Assembly: GCF_037974265.1 (NCBI RefSeq)
Contig: NZ_CP150233.1
Coordinates: 2,728,001 to 2,792,000, forward strand
Length of the DNA: 64,000 nt
Source: Paenibacillus sp. FSL R5-0623
Lineage (GTDB): Bacteria; Bacillota; Bacilli; Paenibacillales; Paenibacillaceae
Direction: 5' to 3'
The translations under genes were made by a program, and so were the position numbers. Under the pieces are notes generated by a model, which ran no database searches, had not been told where the DNA came from, and was given only the letters and a program-made list of their open reading frames with translations. Shown here in pieces: positions 7,838 through 16,614 of this stretch; the first letter of the stretch is position 1, and each line of letters begins with the position of its first letter.

Positions 7838-9316
7838 CTACTCCTTCAATACGGCATCAATATAAATATTGGGATGCAGTAGAATATCGCCTGCGCGGGA
7901 GGTCAATTGGAACATGCCTTCAGCCCCCACACCCATTACGATGATGAATACAAACAGAATTCCGGCAGGAATCAGCAGGCCGTTCACCGCGTAAGGGCGT
8001 CTTGCAACCCCGGCAGGTGGTTCGCCCCAGAACGCTTGTATGAAGATGCGTAGTACCGAATATAACATCAACAAGCTCGACAGTACCGCAATGCCGGTCA
8101 GACCATACAAGCCTGCCTGCAACCCGCCTTCAAAGAGAAGTAACTTCCCCGGAAAACCACTGAATGGCGGTAAGCCTGCCAAGGCAAGTGCGCTAATGAA
8201 GAACATCCAGCCGAGCAGCGGATAGCGATGGATCAGCCCGCCCATGTTGTCGAGTTTGGATGTTCCGGCAACAGCGATCAAGGCACCGCCGAGCAGGAAG
8301 AGCAATGTTTTGATCAACATATCATGCAGCATATAGAAGAGCAGACCTTCCAGTGCAGGGCGACTGGCCGAGGCCATACCAAAAGCAACAAAACCCACAC
8401 CTGCGACCACGTTGTAGATGAGAATCTTGTTCACATCGCGGTATGAGATCGCACCGATAACACCAAGGACCATTGTTGCACCAGCCATCCATCCGATCAG
8501 TGCATGGAAGAAATCCGGATCATGATAGAAGATCAGTGTGAATGTTCGCACAATCGCGTACAAGCCAACTTTGGTCAGCAACCCTGCGAACAATGCAGTG
8601 ACAACAGCAGGTGGTGCCGCATAAGAGCCCGACAGCCAGAAGAACAGGAACAGTCCGGCCTTGATGCTAAATACGATCAGAAAAAGTAAGGCAATCAGGG
8701 TAATGACCCCACTTTGTCCCACTTCAGCAATCTTTACAGACAAGTCTGCCATGTTCAGTGTGCCAGTAATGGAGTAGAGGAAGCCGATGGAAGCGACAAA
8801 CAGTGCTGAAGAAACGATGTTAATCAGGACATATTTGATCGTTTCCCGAAGCTGTCTTTCCGTACCTCCCAATACGATCAGTGCATAAGAAGAGATGAGC
8901 ATCAGTTCAAAGCAAACAAATAGGTTGAACAAATCTCCGGTTAAGAATGAACCGTTAACTCCTGCGATCAGAAAATGAAAGAAAGGATAGAAGTGATGTT
9001 CTTCCCTCTCCTTGTTTACACTGCGGAATGCATACAGCAGACAAGCCAGCGCAATGATGGAAGCAGCAACAACAAGCAACGCTGACACCATGTCAGCAAC
9101 AAGCACAATACCATAAGGAGGTGCCCAACCGCCCATATTCAGCGTTAGAACTCCAGTTTGAGTCACACGAGTAATGAGTATGGTTGAGACCGCTGCTGTA
9201 AACAAAAGTCCGATGACACTAATGATCCGCTGGATATTTGTTTTCCGGAAAAAGAGCAAAGTCAGAACGCCTGTAATTAAAGGCAACAGAATCGGTAGAA
9301 CGACAAGATTATTCAT
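7838..9316 (-). CDS. mrpD: Mrp Na+/H+ antiporter subunit D
   Basis: A 492-residue polytopic protein homologous to the NuoL/M/N proton-pumping subunits of complex I. The proton_antipo_M core is visible (FFHFLIAGVNGSFLTGDLFNLFVCFELM..SSYALI, and SGSYAAPPAVVTALFAGLLTKVG), containing the conserved Glu of FELM and Lys of TKVG used in ion transfer. It overlaps mrpC by 8 bases and abuts mrpE. Confidence 0.95.
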   Translation of the reverse strand: MNNLVVLPILLPLITGVLTLLFFRKTNIQRIISVIGLLFTAAVSTILITRVTQTGVLTLNMGGWAPPYGIVLVADMVSALLVVAASIIALACLLYAFRSVNKEREEHHFYPFFHFLIAGVNGSFLTGDLFNLFVCFELMLISSYALIVLGGTERQLRETIKYVLINIVSSALFVASIGFLYSITGTLNMADLSVKIAEVGQSGVITLIALLFLIVFSIKAGLFLFFWLSGSYAAPPAVVTALFAGLLTKVGLYAIVRTFTLIFYHDPDFFHALIGWMAGATMVLGVIGAISYRDVNKILIYNVVAGVGFVAFGMASASRPALEGLLFYMLHDMLIKTLLFLLGGALIAVAGTSKLDNMGGLIHRYPLLGWMFFISALALAGLPPFSGFPGKLLLFEGGLQAGLYGLTGIAVLSSLLMLYSVLRIFIQAFWGEPPAGVARRPYAVNGLLIPAGILFVFIIVMGVGAEGMFQLTSRAGDILLHPNIYIDAVLKE

Positions 9317-9647
9317 ATGGGCGCCCCCTTACTTCTTCCATATCGTCTGTTTTCAGCTTCAGATAAGAACGATACGAGAGAACAAAGAAGAACGCAGTGA
9401 GTCCAAAATTGATAACAATCGAAGTGAGTATCAAAGCCTGAGGAAGAGGATCGACATAGCGTTCAGCCATCTCCCCAAGCAGGGGTGGTGCCCCGGTTTT
9501 AAGTCGTGACATGGTGATTAAGAGCAGATGCACGCCATGGGTTAGTATGGACATGCCAAGTACGATTCGGAGCAGGCTCCGCGACAAGATTAAAAAGACG
9601 GCAACCGCAAACAGAATGCCAACGGCTACACACATCAATATTTCCAT
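9309..9647 (-). CDS. mrpC: Mrp Na+/H+ antiporter subunit C (NuoK-like)
   Basis: 112 residues with three membrane helices, resembling NuoK. The family segments SILTHGVHLLLI and DPLPQALILTSIVINFG are present. Its start is one base from the end of the mrpA/B gene and its end overlaps mrpD, so translation is coupled. Confidence 0.94.
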   Translation of the reverse strand: MEILMCVAVGILFAVAVFLILSRSLLRIVLGMSILTHGVHLLLITMSRLKTGAPPLLGEMAERYVDPLPQALILTSIVINFGLTAFFFVLSYRSYLKLKTDDMEEVRGRPYE

Positions 9648-9648
9648 A

Positions 9649-12606
9649 TCAGCGATCCTCCCCGATCTGTAGAATGATGGTCATGGTGACACCCAGGACA
9701 GCGAGATACACGCCAAGATCAAACAGCATGGCCGTAGCGAGTTCTGTCTCTCCCAGCAAAGGAAGTTCGAAATAACCGAAGGTTTGGCTTAGGAACGGAA
9801 CTCCGAATATAAATGAACCCGCACCTGTCAGTAACGCTATACCTAATCCAATTCCTGTGAGAACGCGGAAGTCTATGGGTAACGCTTTGCGTATCGTATC
9901 TGTACTGAATGCCAGGGCAATCAACACAAGCGCTGCCGCTGTTACCAAGCCGCCGATGAAACCTCCGCCCGGATTGTGGTGTCCTGCAAAGAACAAGTGC
10001 ATGGCAAACGTCAGAATGATGAACACAACGACCTTGGTGGTCGTTTGCAGCAATACATCATTACTCTGCAAGGGGACAGTATCCCACGAGGATGAGCTGC
10101 GTTCCCGGTTACCATACTTTTTCGTATTGTCCGCTTCATCATCCAGAGCAGGTTCGGTATCTTGACTCTCGTCCTTCTTACGGAACTTCAAGCGCGCTCC
10201 GAGGTCTTTCGCTTCGAGGTTCAGATTAATCATGGAGTAGATGGATAATGAAGCAACGCCAAGCACCATAATCTCCAATAACGTATCGAAGCCACGGAAA
10301 TCTACCAATAAAACGTTCACGACATTTTTACCACCAGCCGAGTCATACGCTTCCTGAAGGAAAAAGGTTGAAATGCTGTCCAGTGATGCTGTTCCGCTTG
10401 CGGCCAATGCAACAAAAGTCATGACGATCCCGACTGCAATCGCTACGATCATATTTACCGTGAGATAACTGCGGCTTGATTTGCCACGTTGAAGCTCAGG
10501 CAGATGGTAGAAGCAGAGCAGGAACAATGCAACAGATACCGTCTCAACAATCATCTGTGTTAATGCCAGATCCGGGGCCCGGAACAGAACAAATAGCAGG
10601 GTTACAATGTAACCAACCGCTCCGGTCATAATGACTGCTGACAGCCTGTTCTTGGCAAAAGGAATCGAAACTGCAGCACCGATGAGCGTGACGAGCAGAA
10701 CGACCTCATAAAATGAGAAAGGTGCATTACCCTGCAGATTCCAGGTAATATTTTCTCCTGAACGGAAGAAGGCATAGACCAGCAACGCGACCGTGAATGA
10801 GAAAATGTAAACGAGATAATTACGAACCGAGCCATTCATATAGGCTTCCGTCCATTTGCGTGCATAATGCTGGAGATTATCCAGTACGACATGGTACATA
10901 TTGTTAATCGTTAATCCTTGTGGATAGTGCTCATAAATATTCCTCCATCGTGGCAACAGCTTGTAGAGAGTGATTCCGAGAATCACAACTCCGATCGTCA
11001 TAATCAGTTCCGTAGTCCATCCATGCCACAGGGAGAAATGTACATCGAAGCGCTCATTCCCATTCAAGAGGGATGGAAGCACAGCGGCCATTGCCGGTTC
11101 AATCAGTGATCCGGCCAGCAGATTCGGGAAGAGTCCGAATACAACGACAAGAACACCTAGAACAACAGGCGGAATGAGCATGCCAGCGGGCGCTTCGTGC
11201 AGCTTCTCGGCAGGAATCTCGCTTTGGCTACGACCGAGGAATGTTTTGAACACGATAATAAGCGCATAGATCAGGGTAAACACACTTGCAAGCCAAGCGA
11301 ATACCGGCAATAGAACACTCCAGGACCCAAGTCCAAAGATTCGCAGATGCGTGACTTCGACCATCGCCTGGAAGAATAACTCCTTGCTCAGGAATCCGTT
11401 GAACGGCGGAATACCCGCCATGGCAAGTGAACCGATCAAAGCCACGGTGAATGTAATTGGCATGAATGAAGCAAGTCCACCGAGCTTTCGAATGTCACGT
11501 GTACCCGTTTCATGATCGACAATGCCTACGACCATAAACAGAGCGGCCTTGAAGGTCGCATGATTAAACAGGTGAAGCAGTGCAGCGGTTATTGCCACGG
11601 TATACATCGCAGAGGATTCGCCATATCCGAAGTAGAGAGCAGCAGATCCAACCCCTAAGAGGGACATGATCAGACCGAGTTGAGAGATGGTCGAATAGGC
11701 GAGAATCGCTTTGAGATCGTTTTTTTTCACCGCCAGGAATGATCCATAACACAAAGTCAGAAGACCAACGCCGGTAACGAGCCAGAACCAGAGTCCTTGT
11801 CCACCGAAGATTGGTGTAAACCGGGCTACAACGTACAGTCCGGCCTTAACCATGGTGGCTGAGTGAAGATAGGCACTAACAGGTGTCGGAGCTTCCATGG
11901 CATCCGGCAGCCAGATATGAAATGGGAACTGAGCTGACTTGGTGAAAGCTCCAATCAGGATCAAGGCAAGTGCGGGTAGAAATAATGCGCTCTCCTGAAA
12001 CTGACCCAATCCTGTAATGGTTGCACGAATACTGAATGTTCCGGTAATGAGATACATCATCATGAATCCGGTAAGCATGGCGAAACCGCCAAATACCGTA
12101 ATCAGGAATGATTTTTGTGCTCCTGAAGTCGAGGCTTTACGTTTGTAATGGAATGCAATCAACAGGAATGACGTAATACTGGTCAATTCCCAGAATCCGT
12201 AGAGCACGATCATATTATCAGACAGCACCACGCCCAGCATGGCTCCCATGAACATCAACAGATACAGGTAGAAACGGTTCAGCGCTTCTTTCATATCCAT
12301 GTAGAAGATGGAGTAGAGAACAACGAGGACACCAATTCCGGTGATTAGCAGTGTCAACATGAGGCTCAGACCGTCCAGATACAGATTAAATCCAATGTCC
12401 AGTGAAGGAATCCATGGGATATTTCCAGATACGGTATTGCGCTGTGACACAGCGGGTATGAGACTCGCAAAGTATACAAATAATAGTGCCGGGACAAGGA
12501 GAACCGGCCATCCCAAATGGTTTTTACGGAAGAAACGATGCAGCATGGCAAGAAAAATGCCAGCGGCAAAAGGTAGAATAACAGCAACATGAAGCAGGCT
12601 CAACAT
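9649..12606 (-). CDS. mrpA: Mrp Na+/H+ antiporter subunit A fused to subunit B
   Basis: This ~985-residue protein combines a NuoL-like MrpA (residues about 1-800) with a C-terminal MrpB-type domain. The latter begins near VVVFIILTFAMHLFFAGH and has NPGGGFIGGL and ELATAMLFDLGVYLAVLG. The two are joined by a charged linker of roughly 60 residues (KFRKKDESQDTEPALDDE region). Bacillus operons usually carry separate mrpA and mrpB, whereas fused A-B subunits are known mainly from proteobacterial Pha-type systems. No separate mrpB is found here, so the fusion supplies it. The frame extends to 12696, but the MrpA N-terminus (LSLLHVAVILPF) and a GGGGGTG ribosome site point to the ATG at 12606. It is the first gene of the operon. 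Confidence 0.92.
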   Translation of the reverse strand: MLSLLHVAVILPFAAGIFLAMLHRFFRKNHLGWPVLLVPALLFVYFASLIPAVSQRNTVSGNIPWIPSLDIGFNLYLDGLSLMLTLLITGIGVLVVLYSIFYMDMKEALNRFYLYLLMFMGAMLGVVLSDNMIVLYGFWELTSITSFLLIAFHYKRKASTSGAQKSFLITVFGGFAMLTGFMMMYLITGTFSIRATITGLGQFQESALFLPALALILIGAFTKSAQFPFHIWLPDAMEAPTPVSAYLHSATMVKAGLYVVARFTPIFGGQGLWFWLVTGVGLLTLCYGSFLAVKKNDLKAILAYSTISQLGLIMSLLGVGSAALYFGYGESSAMYTVAITAALLHLFNHATFKAALFMVVGIVDHETGTRDIRKLGGLASFMPITFTVALIGSLAMAGIPPFNGFLSKELFFQAMVEVTHLRIFGLGSWSVLLPVFAWLASVFTLIYALIIVFKTFLGRSQSEIPAEKLHEAPAGMLIPPVVLGVLVVVFGLFPNLLAGSLIEPAMAAVLPSLLNGNERFDVHFSLWHGWTTELIMTIGVVILGITLYKLLPRWRNIYEHYPQGLTINNMYHVVLDNLQHYARKWTEAYMNGSVRNYLVYIFSFTVALLVYAFFRSGENITWNLQGNAPFSFYEVVLLVTLIGAAVSIPFAKNRLSAVIMTGAVGYIVTLLFVLFRAPDLALTQMIVETVSVALFLLCFYHLPELQRGKSSRSYLTVNMIVAIAVGIVMTFVALAASGTASLDSISTFFLQEAYDSAGGKNVVNVLLVDFRGFDTLLEIMVLGVASLSIYSMINLNLEAKDLGARLKFRKKDESQDTEPALDDEADNTKKYGNRERSSSSWDTVPLQSNDVLLQTTTKVVVFIILTFAMHLFFAGHHNPGGGFIGGLVTAAALVLIALAFSTDTIRKALPIDFRVLTGIGLGIALLTGAGSFIFGVPFLSQTFGYFELPLLGETELATAMLFDLGVYLAVLGVTMTIILQIGEDR

Positions 12607-12904
12607 TACACCCCCAATGTTTAGTATTTCGATTTCTCTCTCTGTGACATACAGGCGCATGATCCTTTGAAGGATATGCTTGCTCTCTATATTCATAACC
12701 CAAGTATGTATATACAGAATCGTGTCTATTCTTTGAATGGAAGAAACACGGTGAAGATTTCAATGTAATATTGTATGGACACGTATAATAAAAAAACATA
12801 CAAGTTCCGATAAATATGAAAACGATTAGGTGACATTCCGTGTACTCTTTGCAGCATAGTTATGTTGAAAAGCAAGATGGTTTCACCGTGTAATGGAGGA
12901 AGTA
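12607..12904. other. Divergent promoter region between mrp and a diguanylate cyclase gene
   Basis: This 298-base gap separates the divergently transcribed mrp operon and cyclase gene and must hold both promoters. No convincing -35/-10 pair was found. ACACGGTGAA (12746-12755) and TTCACCGTGT (12882-12891) form a perfect 10-base inverted repeat with a 126-base spacer; the right half lies next to the cyclase ribosome binding site. Confidence 0.4.
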
Positions 12905-14545
12905 ATGTCATTCAAAATTAGAACTGTGCTCACAGTCATCTGTGCTATGTTATCCTTGCTGGTTACCCTGACGATTGGGTCTATTTTTAGCCAAAAGTCA
13001 TTTGTTGCTGTAGAGACTGAGATTGGTCACTCGCTTACAGGCACGGCCTCACAGGCTTCGGACAAGCTGGATCGTTTTATGTCTGCTCGCGCGGGTGAAC
13101 TGGACCTGTTGGGCCGAATGGCTTCGTTGGAAGATGGATTCCAACCTGATGAGATTCAGATGCTACTGGATCAGTTACAAGACAGCTTTCCCTCATTCTC
13201 ATGGGTTGGATTCATGGACCCGAAGGGAAAAGTATTAGCTGCCACGGATGGAATTTTGCTTGGGGAAAATTTATCAGAGCGACCTGTGTATCAGGAGGGA
13301 ATCAGGGGTAAATTCATTGGAGATGTGCATAATGCAGTTCTTCTAGCCAAGCTGCTTCCGAATCCAACGGGAGAGCCGTTGCAATTTGTCGATATCAGTT
13401 TTCCGCTGAAAGATAGCAAAGGAATGATTCAAGGTGTGCTCGCTGCACATTTAAGCTGGGAGTGGGCGAAGGAAGTTGAGGAATCTGTACTTGCCCCATT
13501 GAAAAGGGAAGAAAAGGACATTGAGTTTTTTATCGTGAGCAAAAAGGAACATACCGTGCTGCTCGGTCCGAAGGAATGGGTCGGTAAACCGATGGTATTG
13601 CCCGGCATTGAAGAGGCCCAGCGCAACAAAAGCAGTTGGTCCATTGAAAAGTGGCCTGACGGGAATGAATATGTGACAGGGTTTGCCTACAGCCAGGGTC
13701 ATCTGGATTATCCCGGATTAGGCTGGACCGTAGTCATTCGTCAAGTCAAGTCATCTGCTTTTGCTTCTGTGTTTGACCTGATGTGGTTTAATGTGTGGTC
13801 TGGACTCGCCGTTACCGTGCTGTTTGCACTGATTGGCTGGTTTGTCTCACGTCTGATCTCTGCCCCACTTGTGCGTCTTACCAGAGTAGCCAATCGACTG
13901 CGTGCAGGGGAAGAGCTTGAGATTCCTGCGATTAAGGGGATTAAGGAGATTGAAGTGTTGTCCCGTTCGCTTCGGGATATGCTGACCTCTCTTATGAATA
14001 AAAACTCAGAGCTGGTTGTGATGCAGAATCTGGCGCATTTTGATCAGTTGACTAGACTGCCGAACCGCACTGCCCTAGAAGTGTATCTGGAGGAGTCTCT
14101 GGAGACCGAGAGTGAAAATCACACGCTGACTTTTCTCTATCTGGATCTCGATGGATTCAAACGGGTCAACGATACACTTGGACATCAGACGGGAGATGTG
14201 TTGTTACAGAAAGTGGCCCAGCGGCTGTCTGCTCTTGGTCAGGAGAAGGGGATAACGGTCCGGTTGGGTGGAGATGAATTCCTCATTGTACTTCAGTCGA
14301 TTGGAAGTCATCCGAGGGAAGAAGCCATGGCTTATGCAGAAGCCATCATTCAAAGTCTGAACAAGCCGTTTATTATCGAATACGAGCGAATTCGAATTGG
14401 ATGTAGTATTGGAGGTGCTGAATATCCAACCAACAGCGACAACCCAAGTGAGATTATTCGGATGGCGGACGAAGCTCTATATGAGTCCAAACGTGCAGGC
14501 AAGAACAGAATGACATTTTATTCCGAGTTGAAGCAGGATCGTTAG
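12905..14545 (+). CDS. Membrane diguanylate cyclase with periplasmic sensor, HAMP and GGDEF domains
   Basis: The order is an N-terminal membrane helix (about 5-28), an extracytoplasmic Cache-like sensor (about 30-290), a second helix (about 293-315), HAMP (about 316-370) and GGDEF (about 382-540). The active-site motif LGGDEF at about residue 455 is intact, so it should make cyclic di-GMP from two GTP. The inhibitory I-site RxxD, expected five residues before GGDEF, is absent (QEKG), so product inhibition through that site is unlikely. An upstream ATG at 12893 lies in front of the GGAGGA ribosome site, so the ATG at 12905 is preferred. The ligand of the sensor domain is unknown. Confidence 0.88.
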   Translation: MSFKIRTVLTVICAMLSLLVTLTIGSIFSQKSFVAVETEIGHSLTGTASQASDKLDRFMSARAGELDLLGRMASLEDGFQPDEIQMLLDQLQDSFPSFSWVGFMDPKGKVLAATDGILLGENLSERPVYQEGIRGKFIGDVHNAVLLAKLLPNPTGEPLQFVDISFPLKDSKGMIQGVLAAHLSWEWAKEVEESVLAPLKREEKDIEFFIVSKKEHTVLLGPKEWVGKPMVLPGIEEAQRNKSSWSIEKWPDGNEYVTGFAYSQGHLDYPGLGWTVVIRQVKSSAFASVFDLMWFNVWSGLAVTVLFALIGWFVSRLISAPLVRLTRVANRLRAGEELEIPAIKGIKEIEVLSRSLRDMLTSLMNKNSELVVMQNLAHFDQLTRLPNRTALEVYLEESLETESENHTLTFLYLDLDGFKRVNDTLGHQTGDVLLQKVAQRLSALGQEKGITVRLGGDEFLIVLQSIGSHPREEAMAYAEAIIQSLNKPFIIEYERIRIGCSIGGAEYPTNSDNPSEIIRMADEALYESKRAGKNRMTFYSELKQDR

Positions 14546-14616
14546 CGTATAATAACATTAGCGGGGTTATCCCAATCATCTTTGTGCGAATATGCGTATA
14601 GACAAGGAGGGGTGAA

Positions 14617-15138
14617 ATGTCTGGAAAATATACATCTGTACCTTATGGTTATGAGCCACCTGCGGCCAGCCACAAAGGTACACTGACTTTTTATGACTCG
14701 TTTGAACATGTGACTGATGAGCAACTCGAGCGAGCCGCTGCAACGGTGGGTACCCGCTCATTCACACAGCTTGTGCTGTATCCTTTACACGAGAGCACAT
14801 TTAAACGAATGAGCAAGGAACCGATACGGGCATATTACAAAAGAGAAGATCGCCTGCATGATTGGCGGCGGGAACATCCAACTTCACGTATACGTGTGGA
14901 GGGGCTTGAGGGCAAGAGAAAAAAATATACACCTGTGGATAGCGCGCTGCGCCATATCACTGCGGAATATCCAGCCCCTCACTTTCTGTATTTGACGATA
15001 GAGATGGCGAATATGTTTGCTTCATTTGATTCCTTCAAGGATTGGATCAAAGAGTTGCGTCTCATCATTGACGGATCGTCCGAATACCTGCATCCGATGC
15101 TGGAGCAAAATCGTCATCGCTGGGAATGGGCGGAATGA
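14617..15138 (+). CDS. Conserved-looking hypothetical protein, 173 aa
   Basis: I do not recognise the family. It is a soluble, charged protein without signal peptide or membrane helix. It contains a FYDSFEHVTDEQLERAAATVG segment, a basic middle (RREHPTSRIRVEG..GKRKKYTP) and an aromatic C-terminus (HRWEWAE). AAGGAGGGG sits 7 bases before ATG 14617, and a strong hairpin terminator follows, so the frame looks genuine. It lies between two diguanylate cyclase genes, which may be coincidence. Confidence 0.65.
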   Translation: MSGKYTSVPYGYEPPAASHKGTLTFYDSFEHVTDEQLERAAATVGTRSFTQLVLYPLHESTFKRMSKEPIRAYYKREDRLHDWRREHPTSRIRVEGLEGKRKKYTPVDSALRHITAEYPAPHFLYLTIEMANMFASFDSFKDWIKELRLIIDGSSEYLHPMLEQNRHRWEWAE

Positions 15139-15186
15139 AAACATAGACGTATGAAAAAGATCGGCCTGCTGATCGTATTCAAACCC

Positions 15187-15239
15187 AAAAAAAGTTGTGT
15201 TGTACAAACCGGAATTCCGGTGTACAGCACAACTTTTTT
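15187..15239. terminator. Bidirectional terminator between convergent genes
   Basis: AAAAAAGTTGTGTTGTAC pairs with GTACAGCACAACTTTTTT around an ACCGGAATTCCGGT inner palindrome. The A run on one side and T run on the other serve the plus-strand 173-aa gene and the minus-strand cyclase gene. Confidence 0.85.
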
Positions 15240-15241
15240 AT

Positions 15242-16381
15242 TTACATTTTCTCTGTCAAGGACGAAGTCAGATCAAGTGATGTTACGGTTTTATTTTTAC
15301 CTGTTCGTTTAGCGGCATACAGACAGGCATCCACTTCCTCGAACAGTTTGTCTTTGGTTAGATTAGGACTGTAGCTTTTGAGACCGATACTCACCGTGAC
15401 GGAAGCTCCTTCAAGTTCAAGATGGCCCATCAGGGCAATCTTCTGACGAATCTGTTCCACCAAGGCATAGGCCTGCTTGAAAGATTGCTCAAACATCAAT
15501 AAGGCGAACTCTTCGCCCCCGTACCGTGCTGCAATATCACTTGAGGTAATGGTTTCCTGAATGATCAGGGACACTTTCTCCAAAATGATGTCTCCAGCCC
15601 GATGACCATACGTATCATTAATGGATTTGAAGTCATCAATATCGATCAGGGCCAGGTGCAGACTCATGCCACTGTTGGCATACTCAAATGCTTTTTCATA
15701 ATAATCCTTGAATGAGCTTTGATTATAAAGGTTGGTTAAACCGTCTGTTTTGGACTGTTTGGTCATAATGGCATTTCGCACAATAAGGTCCTGCTTGGCA
15801 AGCATGCTGGCCTGAAGATCATCGAGCACCTCAACGCCGCTGGTTACGATAACCTGTGCTACATATGTGCCTAAGATTAGAAAAGCAGGAATGGATACCA
15901 TGTCAAATGAAGACAGGTAGGATCGGTAGGCAGGGTCGAACAGAACGAGAAGGTAACCGATCATCTGCATCAGGAAAACAATCCAGATTCTCTTTTTGCT
16001 GAAGAACAGAACTGAAGCGAAGATGGGCAACAGACAGATTGCTAATATAATCCGAATGTCATAATTGACATGAATAATCGTCCAGGCGATAACCGTGCTG
16101 GCTATAGACATGGTGTAAAAGGAATATGAGCTGGAGCGCCGATCAACCCAACTTGCGAACAAAATGCATGAACTGCTGACGGCCGTAGGCCAGAACAGGA
16201 CATTTATCAAGAAATCTGTAGGTGTGCGATCATACTCCAGAAACAGGAAACAGCCAATCTGAATGGCGAAATGTGCAATAATAACAACCCAGTAGGCATG
16301 GAGCATTTTTTGAATCCATTTGGAATGTTTGAACTCGTATTCTGTTGGAATATGACTATTGTGAGTATCGAAACCTTTCAT
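15242..16381 (-). CDS. Membrane-bound diguanylate cyclase (GGDEF)
   Basis: About six predicted membrane helices (residues about 28-185) form an integral sensor, followed by a linker helix and a GGDEF domain (about 210-370). The motif YGGEEF at about residue 288 is an active variant. The I-site position reads TSSD, lacking the Arg of RxxD. It converges on the 173-aa gene and is read away from the DUF11 gene. The second cyclase in this region suggests local cyclic di-GMP control, but no effector is encoded nearby. Confidence 0.88.
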   Translation of the reverse strand: MKGFDTHNSHIPTEYEFKHSKWIQKMLHAYWVVIIAHFAIQIGCFLFLEYDRTPTDFLINVLFWPTAVSSSCILFASWVDRRSSSYSFYTMSIASTVIAWTIIHVNYDIRIILAICLLPIFASVLFFSKKRIWIVFLMQMIGYLLVLFDPAYRSYLSSFDMVSIPAFLILGTYVAQVIVTSGVEVLDDLQASMLAKQDLIVRNAIMTKQSKTDGLTNLYNQSSFKDYYEKAFEYANSGMSLHLALIDIDDFKSINDTYGHRAGDIILEKVSLIIQETITSSDIAARYGGEEFALLMFEQSFKQAYALVEQIRQKIALMGHLELEGASVTVSIGLKSYSPNLTKDKLFEEVDACLYAAKRTGKNKTVTSLDLTSSLTEKM

Positions 16382-16557
16382 ATATCACCGCTGACTGCAT
16401 CATAATGGTACGACAGGATTACTCTCGTATAAGATGATTATAAATCACAATGAACAAAACGCAAATGTATTTAACTGTTCTATGAAAACAAGACTTACAG
16501 AAGTATCGCGTTGTCACAAACTTTTTATGGAGGACAAACAAAACTCAATGATACACT

Positions 16558-16566
16558 CATAGACTA
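16558..16566 (+). promoter_or_regulatory. CATAnnnTA element, sigma-K/E-like -10
   Basis: CATAGACTA fits the CATAnnnTA -10 consensus of late mother-cell sigma factors and lies about 50 bases before the DUF11 gene start. An AC occurs 18 bases upstream, one base more than the usual sigma-K spacing. Confidence 0.35.
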
Positions 16567-16614
16567 TATAACATGGCTCCGTTCCATATGTAGGAAATCA
16601 TTGATGAAGGGGAG

